A stretch of 64,000 nucleotides of DNA from Holacanthus passer (taxonomy: Eukaryota; Chordata; Actinopteri; Pomacanthidae): assembly GCA_025331565.1 (NCBI GenBank), contig JAFREQ010000158.1, positions 442,501 through 506,500 of the forward strand. The letters run 5' to 3'. The notes beneath the pieces were generated by a model. That model was given only the letters and a program-made list of their open reading frames with translations. It had not been told where the DNA came from and did not search any database. Numbering within the stretch: position 1 is the stretch's first letter; each line of letters opens with the position of its first letter. This document shows positions 22,973 through 37,019 of the stretch, piece by piece. Both the position numbers and the translations under genes were made by a program.

Positions 22973-25900
22973 AGACGAATGACCTGGTTGTTAATCAGCA
23001 GCAGTTTTATGGACCTTTGCACGAATGTTTCTACACAGTGAAGAACCGTCATGTTTTATGTTTGTTTGACGTCTTCTTTTAACTGTTTGTAGCAATGAGG
23101 ATCTTTTTTTAATGTTATTCAGTATTTTAGTGATCAGTGTTTTGGTACAACTCTTTGTGTTCAAACTACATTAAACATAGATGGATTTGACGAGTGTGGA
23201 TTTGAATACTCCACTGATTCAGTATTGTGCTTGTGTGATATGAGTGAATCTGAGTAAACCTGTGTTCAGGTGCTTCAGAAGTCGACTGGAACTGGTTCCT
23301 GACAAAGTTCCAGTAAGCTGCTTTCTTCAACTTCATGTTAACGAGAAACCTCTGTCTTTGGGAGGAGGATTCCAGAAACCAGGCTCACTTCATTTATAGC
23401 CGGTGACTAAACATGCAGGACACGTGCAGGACAAAGAATACAGTCAGTCGGAGCAGAGCAGGCCGTTCATCAGGTCAAGATTCTCACTCAGTTGATTTGT
23501 AATTGAGATCATTGAGGCATTCGGTATTTTCACTCCAGTTGTTTTTATTGTCCTCATATAATTTTGGGGTGAAAAATACGTTTTTGGACTACATTTCCCA
23601 GCATTCTTTCAGAATCAGGTTTGAGTCCATTAAGTTTTCACAGACAGGAAATTTGCCTTATTATATTGGTGCAGGACAAGAAACATGGAGACAATAACGA
23701 AGTAAAAAGCAAGAACTTCAGAAGTCGAACAAATATAAAATTAAAACATTTGAAATAAGTGGAAGGATCCTTCATAAAGGTTCAGATGGAGACGCCTCAG
23801 TTTGAAGCAACAGCTGCTGGAAGGAGAATCTGGAGGCTGTTTCTGCTCAATGAGCCACATTTGATCCCAACAGTGATGACAGCTGCTCATTTTACTGCTT
23901 TGAACATCATGTCCATGTTCAATCAGAGATTCGTTGTTGGATTAATTGGATTGAATGTTTTTTCCATTTTAAATGTAATAAAGACTTGATTCTCAGTTGC
24001 ACTTGTTCGGTCAGACTTTAAAACATGTCTCCATCAAACCAACAGTGTTTCTCTGCTTTAATGATGTTTTTACTGTTTCCTACACTGAAGACGTGAAACA
24101 GCTGGTTTTCACTTGTTTCTGGCTTTATTTTGAAAGAGCTTGTCCTCGGGTCTGTTCACTTGCTTTCCTTCTTGTCTCTGTCTTCTAGTGATTGTGGATT
24201 GGTCTCACCTGCGTTCCTCCTCCAGGTGTGTTCGGTCAGGTCAGGTGTTCCTCACCTTCTCTGTGAGGAACACCCTCAGGACAAGTACAGCTCCTTGATC
24301 GTTGTTAAGTCACCAGCTGCTTCGATCTGGTTCAGCTTTGCCCTGTGAAATCACAGATGTGCAGCCAGGTTTGTTCACATGTTACAGCCAGTTACGAGAA
24401 TCATCGGAGGCTGAGTGAGAAACGAGAGCAGCGGAAAAAGCAGCTGACGTCCCTGTTTGAACAACATGCGACGTCCCTCGAACGCACCACAACGGGGGAG
24501 TCGGTGGAAACTAGTAACTGGGCTAATTCGATTCATCCTCGTGTTTTTCCAGAGCATCCTCATGACTTTTTAATGTGCTCTTCCCATAAAAAGCTCAGCC
24601 CAGATAAAAGGTGGGTTATTACAGTGAGATCAGAGGGTGATGCTGGTCTAAAAACCAACCCAGTCCAGACTGATGAGCGATCAGTTCCCTGATCAGATCA
24701 GACCTGCAGCTCCTCCGATTATGAACTGGACCGTCAGACCAACGTGGCTCAGATGAAACGGCCTGTTCCTTCTGCAGCATCATGCTTTTACAAATCTCAG
24801 TAAATCTACTAAATGTTCAGACGACTCGAAGGACAAACCTCAGTAACTGAGTGACATTTTATTGGTCAAACAAATCAACAATTCAGCAGAAAAAAAGACT
24901 GAACTCAACATGAACATATCACGTTTCAGTTGATGTACTGAACATTGTTCATTTCCACATCCAGCAGTTTCAGACCAACATGATCTTCATCTGTTCGTCG
25001 TGTTTGTGTCACCTGATGAATCTCAGTCCAACATTCTCTCTCTTTCAGCTCAGTGTTTGTTCTCCTCCAGCTCCTGAGGGAAACCTCTGTCTCTGAAGCT
25101 GCTGACGTCTCCTCCATGTTCACAGCTGTGCTTTTTACAGCTTCTTCTCTGAGAACGACGACATGAGAGAACTGAGAGAACTGTGTGTGTGTGTGTGTGT
25201 GTGTACAGAAACAAGGTCATACTGCTGAGGATGAGAAAGTAATTATGGAAGTCTTAGATGGAAGGAGGAGGAGAGACTTTGCTTTTCACCGTCTCTGTCT
25301 CTCAGTGTGTGAGACAGAGACGGTTGGATGTGAAATTCTTGCAGTTCATGAATTCTCCGCCTGCAGCTGTAAAGACGTCGACTCGGAGTCAGTTCAGATG
25401 AGAAGAGTTTGGCTCTGATGATGTTTCAGCTTCCTGTTCGCTGCTGAGGAGGAAACGACAGCGAGAAGAGACGGCGACACTTTGGACTCATTTCTCAGCT
25501 GCGGAGTCGATGAGCAGCTTCTTCTGTTTGTCTGGATTTCTGAACATAGTTCTGTTGAAGCTTGTTTTGAAAAAACTACCAGGCAAACTTTTGTCGCGGC
25601 AGCTCAGAGAAGATCTGCCGAGAGCATCAACACGGCTTCATCTCCTCGTCCGGCTCCTTCAGCAGCACTGGAGCAAAGTCTGGAGTCCTCAGACTTCGTG
25701 CTTGTGTTGGAGATAACTGACAAAAGATTTCCAGCTAAAAACTATTTGTGGATTTGTGGAGTTACTGCAGTCAGATTAATGAACGGAGAGGACGAGGACA
25801 TGTTGAAAGACAACCCTCATTTTTGGACACTGACCATCAATAAAACCACGGTCGGATAATTGGTCGAGTTCTGATGCGGAGCAAGTTTAAAGATCATCTG

Positions 25901-26609
25901 ATGAGGAACACATGAACATGGAGTCAGATGTGGACCATCCAAGCTTTGAAGCCTGGATTTAGTTTTTTCTTTCTTGCTGCCATTTTTATTCTGTACTGAA
26001 AGCAGAGAATCACAAATAGAACGACGGGGGACGAGCGGCAGCTGAGACGTCTGATTTCCAACCGGGAGCACAAAGACTGTCGAGTAGCGTGAAAAAAGTT
26101 ATGTGAAAAAACAGAAATTATTATTTGATTAAAAATATATATATATATATAAAGACCTACTGAGTCAGCTGTGATGCCTGAACACTAGATGTCAGATGTT
26201 TAAACTGTTCACCAACCATCACAGATTCATGGTTTAAATAGCTGAAAGCTTCTGCAAAAAAAAAAGGTGGAAGAATTCATATTCAAGTAAACTGACCTGA
26301 ACAGTTCAATGATACGAAAAATGATTTTTTTAAATTTTTTTTTACAGAAGTTGCGATGTTCAGTAACATCCAGTTTAATTTCAGTTCTGATGAGCACATT
26401 TGGACCTCGATGAGCTGCGTTTCAGAAGAGTTACTTGAGTTTGCTGCTCTCAAAAAAAATCTAATAAATGGATCAATAATCAATCAAATAAGATTTTAAC
26501 TGTCGAAAGAACAAATGTGCTGAGTTTTCTTGAAGCAGCATCTGGTGGTCGTTAGAGGAACTGCAGCTGAACAGCACTGTGGTGGTTGATCTGTGAGTCC
26601 AGACCAGAG
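22973..26609. other. spast 3' UTR and gene-poor spacer before tmem121
   Basis: The spast 3' UTR runs to about 23.2 kb. The rest has no exon I can support. About 24190-24270 contains GTTCCTCCTCCAGGTGTGTT and GTTCCTCACCTTCTC, shared with 62160-62230, so it is a dispersed repeat. A short GTGT run lies at 25181-25204 and an AT run at about 26132. The frame at 25482-25859 opens with a non-ATG codon and matches no family I know. Confidence 0.5.
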
Positions 26610-27650
26610 ATGGTTCCCCCACGACCTGCTGCTCACAGGCCCCACGTCTGCCTGACGGCGGCGCTCATCATGACCAGCCTGGCGCTGATGGACGCCTACC
26701 TGGTGGAGCAGAATCCTGGTCCCAGGAGGATCGGCGTGTGCGTCACAGTGCTGGCTGGAGACGCGTGTTTCCTCATCGTGCTGCGATACGCTGCCGTCTG
26801 GGCCGGGTTGGAGGTGCACACGGCCAGGCGAGGCTACGCCATGATCCTCTGGTTCTTCTACATCTTCATCCTAGAGATAAAGGTCTACTTTGTGTATCAG
26901 AATTACAGGTCTGAGGACGTGAGCGAGGACGCAGAGGTGACAGACGCAGGCGTGTCCAGGAGAGCTCTCACCCTGCTGCTGTCCGTCTTCATGCCCATCG
27001 TCTTCATCACGCTGGCGGCAATAGATCACTTGGAGTACCTACGACCGTATAAGAAAAGAGAGGAGATCCGGAGCCGTCTCTTCTGGGTGGTGGTGGACCT
27101 GCTGGACGTTGTAGACATTCAGGCCAACCTGTGGGAGCTCCAGAGGGAAGGGCTCCCCCTGTGGGTGGAGGGACTGATGTTCTTCTACTGCTACATCCTC
27201 CTCCTGGTGCTGCCCTGCGTCTCCCTGAGTGAGATCAGCCTGCAGGGGGTGAACATTGTCCCACACAAAATGATGCTCTACCCGATCCTCAGTCTGGCCA
27301 CCGTCAACGTCGTCACCCTCCTGATTCGTGGGGGAAACCTGCTGCTGTACAGGGACGTCCGGGTGTCTGGGATCCTGATGGGGAAGAACGTGATCGCTAT
27401 AGTCGTGAAGAGCTGCAGTCTGGTTGAGTACAGGAAACATCAGCCGGCTTCTTCTCCTGCAGATCGAGGAGCTGAGACACAGAAGAACTCTTCGGTCAAT
27501 GTTCAGACGTCCAACATGCAGCCAGCGGTGCTGCCCAGAGTCGTGATCGAGGACTTCACCACCATACCGGAGGAGGAGGAGGTGGATGAGGAGGAGGAGG
27601 AGGAGGAGGAGGAGGAGGAGGAGAGCGGTGACAGATGTGAACAAGCATGA
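26610..27650 (+). CDS. tmem121: TMEM121-family multi-pass membrane protein
   Basis: Single-exon frame of 346 residues. ATG 26610 opens MVPPRP, the family's usual start; no in-frame ATG was reported upstream in this frame. Function is poorly known (mouse 'Hole' protein), so only membrane location is inferred. Visible traits: hydrophobic segments at about 14-30, 42-60, 76-95, 120-140 and 190-210, plus a later one. The conserved stretches MDAYLVEQNPGPRRIGVC, TARRGYAMILWFFYIF, FFYCYILLLVLPCVSLSE and MMLYPILSLATVNVV are very close to TMEM121 as I remember it. The C-terminus is low-complexity: a valine-rich IEDFTTIPEE run, then a glutamate tract from a GAG microsatellite (27573-27624). Which teleost duplicate this is cannot be told. 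Its nearness to pacs2 matches human 14q32. Poly(A) candidates: 28158 and 28305. Confidence 0.9.
   Translation: MVPPRPAAHRPHVCLTAALIMTSLALMDAYLVEQNPGPRRIGVCVTVLAGDACFLIVLRYAAVWAGLEVHTARRGYAMILWFFYIFILEIKVYFVYQNYRSEDVSEDAEVTDAGVSRRALTLLLSVFMPIVFITLAAIDHLEYLRPYKKREEIRSRLFWVVVDLLDVVDIQANLWELQREGLPLWVEGLMFFYCYILLLVLPCVSLSEISLQGVNIVPHKMMLYPILSLATVNVVTLLIRGGNLLLYRDVRVSGILMGKNVIAIVVKSCSLVEYRKHQPASSPADRGAETQKNSSVNVQTSNMQPAVLPRVVIEDFTTIPEEEEVDEEEEEEEEEEEESGDRCEQA
27573..27624 (+). repeat. Coding GAG repeat (polyglutamate) in tmem121
   Basis: Near-perfect GAG/GAT trinucleotide run in frame with tmem121, giving an acidic tail of about 20 glutamates broken once by Val-Asp. Confidence 0.9.
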
Positions 27651-28589
27651 GGGAGGACAAGATTCAGGCAGGAGGAAACCAGACAACCCTCCTCAATGAC
27701 TCATGACCCACGAGCAACAACAACTGGCTCAGGAACCATTTTCATGATCACAATGAGAATGTTCCTGGTTCAGGGCCAGGGGGAACATCAGAAGTACCGG
27801 GGGGGGGAAGAGAAGGGACAGGAAGTGAGCTGCCAGGAAAAGGGAGACTGACAGGAAATAATCCGTCCAGAATCAAATAGAATAACCTCATTTTGTGTTT
27901 TTAACAATTTGGTTTTAAAGGAAACATCACAGAAGATATTTGGCTGCTGAATGTGGCTGCAGTACAGCAGGTTGACCACAAGATGGCAGCAGAGGTTCGA
28001 ATGTGTAAAATCAGTTTGTGCTTCTGAAACAGGAAAGAAAATCACTAAGACAGTTCATAAAGTGTAGCACAAATAATGTTTATTATTAACTTACTCTAAA
28101 TTTACAGAAACAAGTTTTTAGCTGAGGACAGATCACAACACGAGACAAACTGTGGAGAATAAAACTGTTCAGATAAACATGAACTTTTAAAAGATACAAT
28201 TCAATAATTACACAAATGTTCAAACATGAAATATTTGTATTATTCTTGATTTTACTTTAAAAAGTCTGACAATGTCTCTGCAAACATATTAAGTCCTTTA
28301 TCTTAATAAACATGTCAAACTGTAAATTTAACAATTAAAACGTTACATTATCAGTGTCACTGACATCAATTCTCTTTTTTACTAATGATCACAGATCTGA
28401 GCCCGTTGCTCCAATGATTCTCGTTTTATTTCCCCAAATAGGACAAAGAACAAATCAAGTCTTTGCTCTGGAGCCTTTGTTCATTAATAAGAACAATTTT
28501 TGAATGAAGTTTGTTTGTCGTGTCGTTGATAAAGAGTCTGAAGGAAGAAAAGTTCAGATCCTGATTCTGAGTGACCTCTGATCCTCTGG
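27651..28589. other. tmem121 3' UTR and spacer
   Basis: AT-rich, with AATAAA at 28158-28163 and 28305-28310 as candidate tmem121 poly(A) signals. A G-run GGGGGGGG lies at 27799. No gene is seen. Confidence 0.5.
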
Positions 28590-29228
<639 letters not shown>

Positions 29229-29282
29229 CTCTGGTTGACCAGCAGGGGGCAGCTCACCGTCCTGTTCCCCGCAGAGGGGACG

Positions 29283-32200
29283 ATGGCGGCGGACCGAGCA
29301 GCAGTCCGGGGCGGCTCTGCCCCCCTGGACCCGGACCCGGTTGTCGGGTCCGGGTCCAGAGAAGCCGAAGAGCGCGTCCCGGTGCCGATGAACCTGTTTG
29401 CTACCTGGGAGATCGACCGGTCCTCCCCGAGCTGCGTCCCCAGGTGAGAGCGTCGGTGTCCGGCCGCAGATAACATGTCTGCATGAACCTGTGCGCGGCT
29501 GTTCTCTGACATCAGGATGTTTTGTGTTCAGATCTGATCACAGATCAGCTCGAGCTTCCATAAAGGATCTGTTGTATGTTAATGATCATCTCATGGTCTT
29601 CATCAGCAGCTGGCAGATCTCAGGTCAGCGTGGTCAAAGGTCAGTCAGATGTGATTCTGTGAACACAGCTGGTCTCAGATCTGGATCAGATTGTCAGTCA
29701 GAGTGAGTCTGAGTGTGTGTGTGTGTGTGTGTCTTTATGATCCTGACAGTTTTCAGGGTTGGAGTTTACTAAAATGTCACATGGAGGATTTACAGACCGA
29801 CCTGGAATCAGTCCTGAGCTGCCAGAGTCCAACTGAGCTTCTTCCCTCTAATGATCAGGATCAGATCAGATCAGTAAACTGGGCAGAGACTCGAGCTGAA
29901 GCTGATGAAGGATCAACTAACGAGATCAATAAAAAGTCTAAAAGTTGTTGTGTTTCAGGATGAATCCCCAACAGGAAGAATCTGTATCGTCCAGACTCAA
30001 TTACATGATGTTGATCCACTCCGGCTATTTTCACTGTCAGTTGTTAAGGAAACAGAAGAATGTCCAACAAGACGACTGAAACAAGATGAAAACAAGAAAC
30101 ACGCTGAAGTTTAATCATGACAGTTGATGATTAGTTTCCTGTCCTGCTCTGATGCTCCACCTGTGTGGAGGCAGATTAGCAGCAGTGTGACCATGTGGGG
30201 GTTAACAAACTCCTCCTGTCACAGTTAATCCTCTTAAACAGTCGTGTCGACTCACAGCAAAGATTAAAGCTGAAAATAGTTCAGTTATTTAGTGAAGACA
30301 AAGAATTTTTTTCTTCTTCTTCTTCTTCTTCTTATTATTATTATGTTTTATTGTGTTGATTTTATATCAAAGATATTCAGATTTAGATGTTAGTGTTGGC
30401 AGGTTGTTGTATCTCGTGGCATTCCTCATGGATCCATTTCAGGGTCACTTCTTTTCTCTGCCAGAGCAGAATGAGTGGGGAGTGAGGGTTTCAGAAAAAC
30501 TGAGCTTACTCAGGAGGTTCAGGGGTGATTTTCACTTTTCTGATTGCTCAGATGTTTGGGGAATTTTTTTTAGTCTTTAGACTTTAATTATATGGCATTG
30601 AAAAGAAGAAGAACCTCTGCGAATTCAGTAGTAGAGCGACAACTCTTTCTCTCCGCGCTGCAGAGAATTAGATCTGAGCCACAGTGCAGGTGTTAGGTGT
30701 TAGCAGGTGTTAACAGGTGTTGAATGTTAGCAGGTGTTAGCAGGTGTTGAATGTTAGCAGGTGTTAGCAGGTGTTGGGTGTTAGCAGGTGTTAGCAGGTG
30801 TTGAATGTTAGCAGGTGTTAGCTGGTGTTAGCAGGTGTTGGGTGTTAGCAGGTGTTAACAGGTGTTGAATGTTAGCAGGTGTTAGCAGGTGTTGGATGTT
30901 AGCAGGTGTTAGCAGGTGTTAGGTGTTAGCAGGTGTTAGCAGGTGTTAGCAGGTAGCAGCTCCCCTGGCTGGTGTTGACAGGAAGTCCCTGCAGGTTCCT
31001 CCAGTAATGAGATCAAAGGAGGAACAGGTCAACAGTCTCACCTTCACCACTCCTGCTGGATCACTGGATTAAATCTGATCTGATTCTGGACCTGAACGAG
31101 TCAAAGTCTGATCAGAACATTGTGGATTTGAGGTCAACCCTCCAACATAGGACAAGACCTGCAGACTGAAATCAGCTGGTCGATACCTAAAATTAAAGGA
31201 CTGATCAGACACTCGTGGTTTTGTTCTCTTGTTTTAGATTTATGCTTCAGTGTTTTTGGTTTAGGATTATTGAGTCTTTTGTTCAGGCTTTGCTTCAGGT
31301 GCTGGAGGTGTGGTCTTCAGGTGCTGGAGGTGTGGTCTTCAGGTGCTAGAGGTGTCTCTTTTCTCTCAGCTGTCCCCAGTTCCACCTAACGACTGGCAGT
31401 TTAAATCCCCCTCTCTTTCTCCCGCGAGCTGCCAGATCATCCCCTTTCTATACCTCGTTCCCTCGTTCCCTGCTCCCTGTCTTTGTCCCTGTTTTCTAGT
31501 GTTTCCCTGTTGTCAAGTGCTTCACGTTTTTTGTTGTTCCCAGTGTTTCCATTTCTCCAGTGTCTCCAGTGTTTTTTCCCTCATCTGTTCGACCCAACCT
31601 GCCGTCCCTGCCCCAGCGCCTTCCTCACACTGCTCAGCCTCCAACCACTGAAGCTTCTCTGCTCCACCTGTGCCTCATCTTTTTGTTTTCTTGTAAGTCC
31701 TGGAGTTTCATTGTCGTTTCATTGATCACCCTCTTCTGTGTCTCGCTCCTGGGTCCGGTTAAACTAACCCCAAACATGACACTGAGGAGCAAAAGCCACA
31801 ATCAGGGGTCTGAAAGGAAAGACCTAAATGTCCAGACAGGAAACTTTACTGTGCTGAATTTCTGTATTTGTGGTTTTGGAGTTTGTCTTGTGCCTGGATA
31901 CGTTGGAGGCTTCTGACGGGATCCTGTTTCCTGTCGATGAGTTCCAGGTTGTGCAGTCTGACCCTGAAGAGGCTGATGGTCCTGAAGGAGCTAGACCGAG
32001 AGCTCAGCTCCGTCGTCATCGCCGTCAAGATCCAGGTGAGAACGTGTCGTCAGCTGTGTTTCTTTTTGCAGTCGCAGGTGTTTAACTCGATCCGTGTCCG
32101 TCTGTCAGGGCTCGAAGCGAACTCTACGATCCAACGAGTACCTCGTTCCTCCGGACGGCCTGATGGAAACAGACCTGGAGCTCACCTTCTCCCTGCAGGT

Positions 32201-32716
32201 CACACATTTACAACTGTCTGTCACACACATCCATATTATTACAAAATCAAAATGGTGTAACATCATTTATCATCAGAGACGATCGCTCTGTCTGTCTGTC
32301 TTCCAGTATCCTCACTTCCTGAAGCGAGATGTGAACCGTCTGCACGTGATGCTGCAGAGGAGGAAGAGGTACAAGAACCGGACCATCCTGGGCTACAAGA
32401 CGCTCGCAGTGGGCGTCATCAACATGGCCGAGGTGCGACTGTGATGAATCTGTTCACACGTTCACGCTCCCCTCAGGATGAACTGTGACGCTCTGATGAT
32501 CCTCTCACCTCTAACATTACACCTGCTGAACATCGGCATGTCAGCAGCTCAAAGCATCGCTGCAGCTGCGAACATGAACGTAGACTCGTATTATTATTGT
32601 TATTTTACTGTAAAGTTAATCAGCAGCAATAAAACATGAAATGATGGATTTTTCTTATTAGACTTTGACAGCAACACCTCTGTTGGTGTGTGGGCGGTTG
32701 TCTGTGTCTCTGTGTG

Positions 32717-32756
<40 letters not shown>

Positions 32757-35700
32757 TCTGTGTGTGTCTGTCTCTGTGTGTCTCTGTGTGTCTCTGTGTG
32801 TGTCTGTGTGTGTCTGTCTCTGTGTGTCTCTGTGTGTCTCTGTGTGTGTGTGTGTCTGTGTGTCTCTGTGTGTGTCTGTGTGTGTGTGTGTCTCTGTCTC
32901 AGGTGATGCAGCAGCCGACAGACGGAGCTCACGTCCTCGGTCTCCATAGCAACCTGAAAGATGCTTCAGTTCGTGCGGCGGAGCTCAGCGTTCATTCTCT
33001 CTCCAGCCAGCCAATCGAACAGGAGGACACAAGTGGTCACCATGGTAACAAGACCAAGGCCTCAGGTAGGAGAACAGTGAAGCTGAACTCCTGTCTGTCG
33101 GGTGCTCATTACATACTGGCTCCTGATTGGTCGGAACCAAAGTGCACACGAGCTCCTGCACATTTTTCTGTCTGATGTAAGAGACGAATGATCTGGAGTG
33201 AGCGTAAGACTCAACTCCTGATCCTGATCACAGTCTTTTCATGTTCAGTGTCAGTCAACCTTTGTATTACAGCTGCGCAGCAAACTGCCGAACATTAGAT
33301 TCAAACACAGTCACACAGTTTGTATGATGATCAGCTGCGAAACGTTACTGAAAGAGACACAAAACAACCACAAAGAGACGCAGTTTGTCTCAGTTTGTGT
33401 TGAGGACAGTTTGTTGACGAGGCATCTGTGTGTTTGTGGGACAGATCGCTCTCCTGACCTGGACAACTACTGGGAGGACGATGAGGACAGCTTCTCCTCC
33501 GAACAGGAAGGAAGTGACGATGCAGTCCCCCCTCAGGTGATTGACCTGTCAAAGGTCACCTGTCTCACAGCGCAGGTGGAACTAATAACAGTAACGATGG
33601 CTGGGGTCCGTTCAGGTGTGGCAGGATGTGACCATGAGGACATTTTGAATGTTGCATGATGATATGTTAGCGTAGCTGTATTAGCAGTGTTGGGGATCAA
33701 CTTCATGGGCAGTTTGACTATCGATAATAATTAATGATCAGAAATAGTTGTTAATTATATTAAATAATAGGATCTGATATAACCAGACCACCTCGGGGCA
33801 CCGCCCTCAACAGTACACTGCCTCACACAGGGCACTGTTATGTTGGGAAAATGAGCCGCTTCGTTGTTACAGTTTCATTAGATGAAGGATTTCGGAGTTC
33901 TTGGCAGAGTAGAGGTTGGTATTATTCACTCTTGTACAACATTAAAGACGCAGCATGTATCTTCATAAGCATTTATTAACAAATAACAAAAGCAAACACA
34001 TACTAGTCTAACATGTACTTTATACAAGTGTGTGTGTGTGTGAGTGTGTGTGAGTGAGTAAAGCAAGATGGCTGGCTCAGAAGGTGTCAGGCCACATGGC
34101 CTAGACAAAAGGAAGACTACACACAAGATGGCCGACCCCAAGGATGGCTGCCGGGGGGGGAGTGTGTTCTTTGTTACGGCCCATGTGTCTAGGTGTGATG
34201 CGTGTATGATAGAGGGTTTCAGGTTAGTAAAGAGAGTTAGCATGCAAACACTGTGTCGGTGTGAAGCACAACTAACATCATTTCACAGTTTGGTTCACTA
34301 ATCCTACGATCATCACAGCAATGAAGCTCAGTCACAAACTGAATCAACACATGTTCATGAAAGTCAAACAGTCTTGTGCTTAGCCGCATTTAGCTTAGCT
34401 TGTCTAACTATCTATGCCCAGTGTAGTTACCAGTCCTTTGAGAAAGAGGAAGCTTGTTAGCTGGGATCCTACGGTTGAAGAAGATCCGAGAAGGTTGTAG
34501 TCGTTGGTTGTCCAGGCCAGAGGAAGCTGGTCGCTCTTTGGTTACAGTCAGCAGCTCTGTGCTAACTGGCCGTGTTGCTCCTTGGAATCAGCAGCAGGCT
34601 TGTGTTGCAGCTGCTGGTGGGAGAACATTCCTTGTAGGTTCTTTCCTTGATTCTTGGTTGGAGCTGAGAGGAGAAGCTGCTGCCTCCTTGCAGGGCTGAA
34701 GAGAGGAGGTCTTGCCTCTTCCGCAGACCGGAGAGAAGAGAATGAAATGAGGAGGGGGCTTGGAGATCCTGGCGGTCCTGGCTGGAATGTCTTATCTCAT
34801 CTGGTCTTTTACGTCACACAATGAACAAACTCATCTGTGGACTTCCAGTGGTCCCAACAGCAGGTTTATGTGTTAAAGTGTAGTAATGTTTGAATCTTTG
34901 GTGTGATATTTCATTGATCATTATGGTTTTGTATGGTAACATTAAGCACAGACATGTTAACAGCAACATATTAGCATGCTTTGGATTCATCCTCTGAGGA
35001 CCATGAATCTCTTTACAGCAGTTATCAGGATATTTCACTGTCAACCACAGTGATCTGCTAACGTAGCTAAACTAGCAAACATTTGCTGTTTTCAGCCTTG
35101 TTTGAATTTTCTGTTTCAAGTCCGACTGAACGCTTTAAAAAATCAAGACGTTTCCTCTTTTTGTTTCTCAGGACATGTACGATGATGATGATGATGTTCA
35201 GGGAAAGACGAAGAAGTCTCGCAGGAAAATGATCCGAACAGCCTCCCTGACGCAGGTGAGGACCAATCGGAGCTGCCGATGAACGCACCTGTCGGCCAGA
35301 GAGCTGCTGACTCACCTGCCTCAGAACGTCGGTCATCTCTACGTGATGTGTTCGGAACACAGAAACATCGACGTGTCGTGTCAATGAAAATTGTTCAAAC
35401 TTGTTCCTGCTCGGCGTCTGATCAGATGAACAATCTGTACAAACCTTCTCATCTGTGTCTCTTTTCTTCTGTTTGTCTGTTTTTTTTTTCTGTCGTTCAG
35501 CAACCGAACTTCAAACAGAAATTTGTGGCTCTGCTGAAAAGATTCAAAGTCGCCGATGAGGTTTGTACTCGACGCTGTGCCGTCTGCTGATGTTTCAGGG
35601 CTCAGACTGATTGTTACAGGTTTTAATAAAATATGTTGACGAAAGCTGTTCAGTTGTGCCCAAACTAGTTCTAATTGATATTACATAAACATAAATGTAT

Positions 35701-36974
35701 GTAACAAAACATTGAATTATATTTCACTAAAATCACTGTATAAACACCAAAGCCTGAATAACCTTCGTCTAATGTAAAATCCTGTCAGTGTCACTGTGTC
35801 ATAGATCAGAGCTGCTCAGTCAAGCTGATCAGATCAGATCTCGTCTCCTGGTTTATAGACCGTAGCTGTTTGATCATCGTTGTGTCCTGTTTAGGTTCTG
35901 GACTCGGATCCGGTGGGTCAGAGTCGGGGGGCTGACGAGGACCTGGACCTCCTGTACGACAGTCTGGAGGTTTACAACCCGAGCGACAGCGGCCCGGAGC
36001 TGGACGACAACGACAGCATCCTCAGCACCCCCAAACCCAAACTCAGGTGAGAGCGGGAACACCGCCGAGTTCCGAGCTCGACCCGAGAGCCGAGCGAGCT
36101 GCTGCTTTGTCCTCGTCTCACTGAGCTCCGATGTCTCACCTGCAGGCCTTTCTTCGAGGGCGTCTCTCAGACTGAGATCGGGAGTGTCCACAGTCAGAAG
36201 AGTCGACAGAAAGAACAAACTGCAGCTGTGAGTACGACTAAAACCCACAGATACACAAACAGACTCAGTGTTTCCAGCTCAACGCCGACAACTCTGTCGA
36301 GGAAAGTGAGGAGGGCGTTTGACAGAAATCACAGAAGCACGAAATGACGATGATTCTCAGTTCTGCAGCGTCGTTTTTCTCTCATTTCTAAGTGGATTTA
36401 TGGAGGTTTATTCTGGATGGACCTCACAGATACCGATCCTCTCCAGCGCCCCCTCTGGAGGCTTTTGTGTTTCTGTTTTGACTTTGTCATTTCATCAGAG
36501 TTCAAATGACGTCCTGGTCGAGGAGTGAAATTACTGAGGAGCTCAGTGAACGTTTCATTTCATCTCCCCTGTAAAGTTCATCCAGTCTGATGAGAGTTGT
36601 TCCAGTCCGACGGTCCAGAGTCTGACATGTCCTAAACAGGCCACCGTACAGAAGCTAAACATGAGTTTTACTCTGGCACCACCTGCAGGATCTTTACTGT
36701 GGTTTCTGTCTGCAGACGTTCAGCATTATTCTAAAGTATTTTTGTTATTTCACCTGCAGGGAGGATGTGATGTAACAATAACCTCAGTGGGGAAAAACAG
36801 CAAAAGCACAATGTGATTGACATGTTGTGCTCTGCTGCCCCCTGCAGATCAGACTGTGTAACTGTTCTCTGTTGTTATCAGGTGACAGAGCTGCTGTCTC
36901 CTGGAGCTCAGGGGCCTCGATTCCCCGAAGAGTCCAGAGGAGAGGTGGGCGACCCCGGGGTGAGTCTGGACCAG

Positions 36975-37019
<45 letters not shown>

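Noticed and set aside
25482..25859. 125-residue plus-strand frame
   Set aside because: Begins at a non-ATG codon, shows no recognisable domain and lies in a repeat-bearing spacer.
27039..27686. 215-residue minus-strand frame
   Set aside because: Antisense shadow of tmem121; leucine run comes from the GAG repeat.
30675..30957. Possible CRISPR-like array
   Set aside because: Contiguous 10 bp units without unique spacers, in a vertebrate intron; it is a minisatellite.
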